A DNA stretch of 64,000 bases from Neisseria sp. MVDL19-042950 (GTDB lineage Bacteria; Pseudomonadota; Gammaproteobacteria; Burkholderiales; Neisseriaceae), in the NCBI RefSeq assembly GCF_030504625.1, contig NZ_JAUKWH010000001.1, forward strand, positions 124,001 through 188,000, read 5' to 3'. Below the pieces are notes generated by a model, which had not been told where the DNA came from, did no database searches, and worked only from the letters and a program-made list of their open reading frames with translations. A program made the position numbers and the translations under genes. How positions within the stretch are numbered: position 1 is the stretch's first letter; every line of letters starts with the position of its first letter. Shown here in pieces: positions 61,198 to 64,000 of this stretch.

Positions 61198-62957
61198 GTT
61201 TTCCTGTTCGTAAGTTTGATGCTGTAATTGTTGGCGGCGGCGGTGCCGGTTTGCGTGCCGCTCTGCAATTGTCAAAGTCTGGTTTGAATACAGCCGTATT
61301 GTCTAAAGTTTTCCCTACCCGCTCTCACACCGTAGCTGCCCAAGGCGGTATTTCCGCTTCTTTGGGTAACGTGCAGGAAGACCGTTGGGACTGGCACATG
61401 TACGACACCGTAAAAGGTTCGGATTGGTTGGGCGACCAAGATGCCATCGAATTCATGTGCCGCCGTGCTCCTGAAGCCGTTATCGAGTTGGAGCATATGG
61501 GCATGCCTTTCGACCGCGTAGAGAGTGGCAAAATTTATCAACGTCCTTTTGGTGGCCATACCGCCGAACACGGTAAGCGTGCGGTAGAACGTGCTTGTGC
61601 AGTGGCCGACCGTACCGGCCATGCCATGTTGCATACGCTGTATCAGCAAAATGTACGTGCCAACACCCAATTTTTTGTGGAGTGGACGGCGCTGGATCTG
61701 ATCCGTAACGAAAACGGCGATGTCGTCGGCGTAACCGCTATGGAAATGGAAAGCGGCGATGTTTATATCTTCCATGCCAAAGCCGTATTGTTTGCCACAG
61801 GCGGTGCGGGCCGTATTTATGCTTCTTCAACCAATGCCTTCATGAATACCGGCGACGGCTTGGGTATTTGTGCCCGTGCGGGTATTCCGCTCGAAGACAT
61901 GGAATTCTGGCAATTCCATCCCACAGGTGTGGCCGGAGCCGGCGTATTGATTACCGAAGGCGTGCGTGGCGAAGGCGGTATTCTGCTGAACTGCGACGGC
62001 GAACGTTTCATGGAACGTTATGCGCCGACCGTAAAAGATTTGGCTTCTCGCGACGTGGTTTCGCGAGCTATGGCGATGGAAATTTATGAAGGCCGTGGCT
62101 GCGGTAAAAATAAAGACCATGTGTTGCTGAAAATCGACCATATCGGTGCGGAAAAAATTATGGAAAAACTGCCGGGTATCCGCGAGATTTCCATCCAGTT
62201 TGCCGGTATCGACCCGATTAAAGATCCGATTCCGGTTGTGCCGACCACTCACTACATGATGGGCGGTATTCCTACCAATTATTTGGGCGAAGTGGTTGTG
62301 CCGCAAGGCGATAATCCCGAAGCCGTAGTGAACGGTTTATATGCAGCCGGAGAATGTGCTTGTGCTTCCGTGCATGGTGCCAACCGTTTAGGTACCAACT
62401 CCCTGTTAGACTTGGTTGTATTCGGTAAATCTGCCGGCGACAGCATGATTGAGTATATTAACAAGCAAGACGGCTGGAAAGAGTTGCCCGGCAATGCAGG
62501 CAAGCTTACCAAACGGCGTTTGGATCGTTTGAATAACCAAACCGGCGGAGAGAATGTAGATGAATTGCGTCGCGAGTTACAACGCACGGTTCAACTGCAT
62601 GCCGGTGTGTTCCGTACCGATGCCATCTTAAAAGAAGGTGTGGATAAGGTATTGACGATTGCAGAGCGCGTGAAAAATACCGAAATTAAAGACAAGAGCC
62701 AAGTATGGAATACCGCACGCATAGAGGCTTTGGAGTTGGATAACTTGATTGAGGTGGCCAAAGCTACTTTAGTATCCGCCGAAGCGCGTAAAGAATCGCG
62801 CGGAGCACATGCTTCGGACGACCACCCCGAGCGCGATGATGAAAATTGGATGAAACACACCCTTTTCTACACCGCCGACAACAGCTTGTCCTACAAACCG
62901 GTTCACACCAAACCACTTACCGTCGACTATATTGAACCGGCCAAGCGCGTTTACTAA
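61194..62957 (+). CDS. sdhA: succinate dehydrogenase flavoprotein subunit
   Basis: [13 protein letters not shown]-type FAD site, [37 protein letters not shown]. Confidence 0.97.
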   Translation: MSFPVRKFDAVIVGGGGAGLRAALQLSKSGLNTAVLSKVFPTRSHTVAAQGGISASLGNVQEDRWDWHMYDTVKGSDWLGDQDAIEFMCRRAPEAVIELEHMGMPFDRVESGKIYQRPFGGHTAEHGKRAVERACAVADRTGHAMLHTLYQQNVRANTQFFVEWTALDLIRNENGDVVGVTAMEMESGDVYIFHAKAVLFATGGAGRIYASSTNAFMNTGDGLGICARAGIPLEDMEFWQFHPTGVAGAGVLITEGVRGEGGILLNCDGERFMERYAPTVKDLASRDVVSRAMAMEIYEGRGCGKNKDHVLLKIDHIGAEKIMEKLPGIREISIQFAGIDPIKDPIPVVPTTHYMMGGIPTNYLGEVVVPQGDNPEAVVNGLYAAGECACASVHGANRLGTNSLLDLVVFGKSAGDSMIEYINKQDGWKELPGNAGKLTKRRLDRLNNQTGGENVDELRRELQRTVQLHAGVFRTDAILKEGVDKVLTIAERVKNTEIKDKSQVWNTARIEALELDNLIEVAKATLVSAEARKESRGAHASDDHPERDDENWMKHTLFYTADNSLSYKPVHTKPLTVDYIEPAKRVY

Positions 62958-62978
62958 AAAATATAAGGAACACAACAC

Positions 62979-63683
62979 ATGGAAAAGATACGTTTTCAGG
63001 TGTACCGCTACAATCCTGACGCAGATGCAAAGCCCTATATGCAGGATTACGAAGTGGAAATCGAACCTACTGATGTTAAATTATTGGATGCATTGGTTAA
63101 ATTAAAAGCTGTGGATGACAGCCTGTCTTTCCGCCGCTCATGTCGTGAAGGTATTTGCGGTTCAGACGGCATGAACATCAACGGCAAAAACGGGTTGGCT
63201 TGCTTAACCGATATCCGCAGTTTGAAACAGCCGATTAAATTGCGCCCGCTGCCGGGATTGCCCGTTGTTCGCGATTTGATTGTTGATATGACACAGTTTT
63301 TCAAACAATATCACTCCATCAAACCGTATGTTGTCAACGATACTCCCGCACCTGATCGCGAGCGTTTGCAAACCCAAGAAGAACGCAAAGAGTTGGACGG
63401 CTTGTACGAATGTATTTTGTGCGCTTGCTGTTCCACCGCTTGTCCGTCGTTTTGGTGGAATCCTGATAAGTTTGTAGGCCCGTCCGGTTTATTGAATGCT
63501 TACCGCTTTATTGCGGACAGCCGCGATACCATCACCAATGAACGGTTGGATAATTTGAACGACCCTTACCGTTTGTTCCGTTGCCATACGATTATGAATT
63601 GCGTGGACGTATGTCCTAAGCATTTAAATCCGACACGGGCAATCGGCAAGATTAAAGAAATCATGTTGAAACGAGCTATTTAA
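62979..63683 (+). CDS. sdhB: succinate dehydrogenase iron-sulfur subunit
   Basis: SCREGICGSDGMNINGKNGLAC, CILCACCSTACPSFWWN. Confidence 0.97.
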   Translation: MEKIRFQVYRYNPDADAKPYMQDYEVEIEPTDVKLLDALVKLKAVDDSLSFRRSCREGICGSDGMNINGKNGLACLTDIRSLKQPIKLRPLPGLPVVRDLIVDMTQFFKQYHSIKPYVVNDTPAPDRERLQTQEERKELDGLYECILCACCSTACPSFWWNPDKFVGPSGLLNAYRFIADSRDTITNERLDNLNDPYRLFRCHTIMNCVDVCPKHLNPTRAIGKIKEIMLKRAI

Positions 63684-63688
63684 ATAAA

Positions 63689-63937
63689 ATGGTGGCTTTT
63701 GATGAAACCGCGAAGCGGAGAATCCGCTTCTTAACCCGCAGAGGTTTGCTTGAGCTTGATATCGTGCTCGGGCGGTTTATGGAAAAAGAATTCCAGAACC
63801 TCAATGATGAAGAATTGTCAGTGTTTGTAGCGCTTTTGGATTTGCCCGATCCTGAATTTTTGGCGTTGGTAAACGAAAAAGAAAAAACAGACAATCCGCA
63901 ATTTAAATCATTGCTGGATAAAATCAGGCAGTGTTAA
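63689..63937 (+). CDS. sdhE: FAD assembly factor SdhE
   Basis: RRIRFLTRRGLLELDIVLGRFMEKEF (RGLLELD-type motif). Confidence 0.88.
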   Translation: MVAFDETAKRRIRFLTRRGLLELDIVLGRFMEKEFQNLNDEELSVFVALLDLPDPEFLALVNEKEKTDNPQFKSLLDKIRQC

Positions 63938-63992
63938 TAAGACTGCTTGCATATTTCATCACCTTGCATAGAAGAATAAAGGAGCTAAAGAG

Positions 63993-64000
63993 ATGTCTCA
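63993..64000 (+). CDS. start of next gene, probably citrate synthase (only first codons in window)
   Basis: SD-like AAAGGAGC then ATGTCTCA; assignment by expected gltA position only. Confidence 0.3.

Noticed and set aside
1-64000. CRISPR arrays, tRNA or rRNA genes, intact prophage
   Set aside because: I saw no regularly spaced repeats other than DUS, no tRNA-like clusters, no rRNA sequence and no phage structural genes; the holin-family call at 8221 belongs to a YqjE-like context.

Overview
The window is a Neisseriaceae-type chromosome segment. It carries dozens of copies of the DNA uptake sequence in the AG-DUS dialect (AGGCCGTCTGAA), often as inverted pairs that look like terminators. Most of it is conserved core genome: pyrC, nusB, ribH, ribBA-like, tpx, recN, ybaK, BCCT transporter, purM, aceE-aceF-lpdA, a large FAD/Fe-S oxidoreductase, 4.5S RNA (ffs), squalene/phytoene synthase-like gene, waaF, proA, htpX, pqiABC, lepA-lepB, argD, mdh, sdhCDAB-sdhE. 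The most interesting region is the left edge (1-7553). It is a tightly overlapping operon with a KAS III-like gene, a small HTH-like protein, a BtrH-N-like acyltransferase/peptidase-fold protein, an ABC-2 exporter, a dedicated ACP, a KAS II-like enzyme and a second KAS-like partner. This looks like a small acyl/polyketide-type biosynthesis, transfer and export system, interrupted by an AT-rich foreign ORF behind a 15-A tract. Other leads are a tripartite HTH-RibB-degenerate RibA fusion with an inverted repeat upstream and a neighbouring DMT transporter, a two-turn-spaced direct repeat at the recN promoter, an unlisted 42-aa single-TM protein coupled to a BCCT transporter, an AT-rich multi-TM ORF at 22300-23628, a Fur-box-like site before a methyltransferase, palindromes upstream of aceE, and IS5-like terminal remnants. 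All family assignments come from reading motifs; no database search was run.
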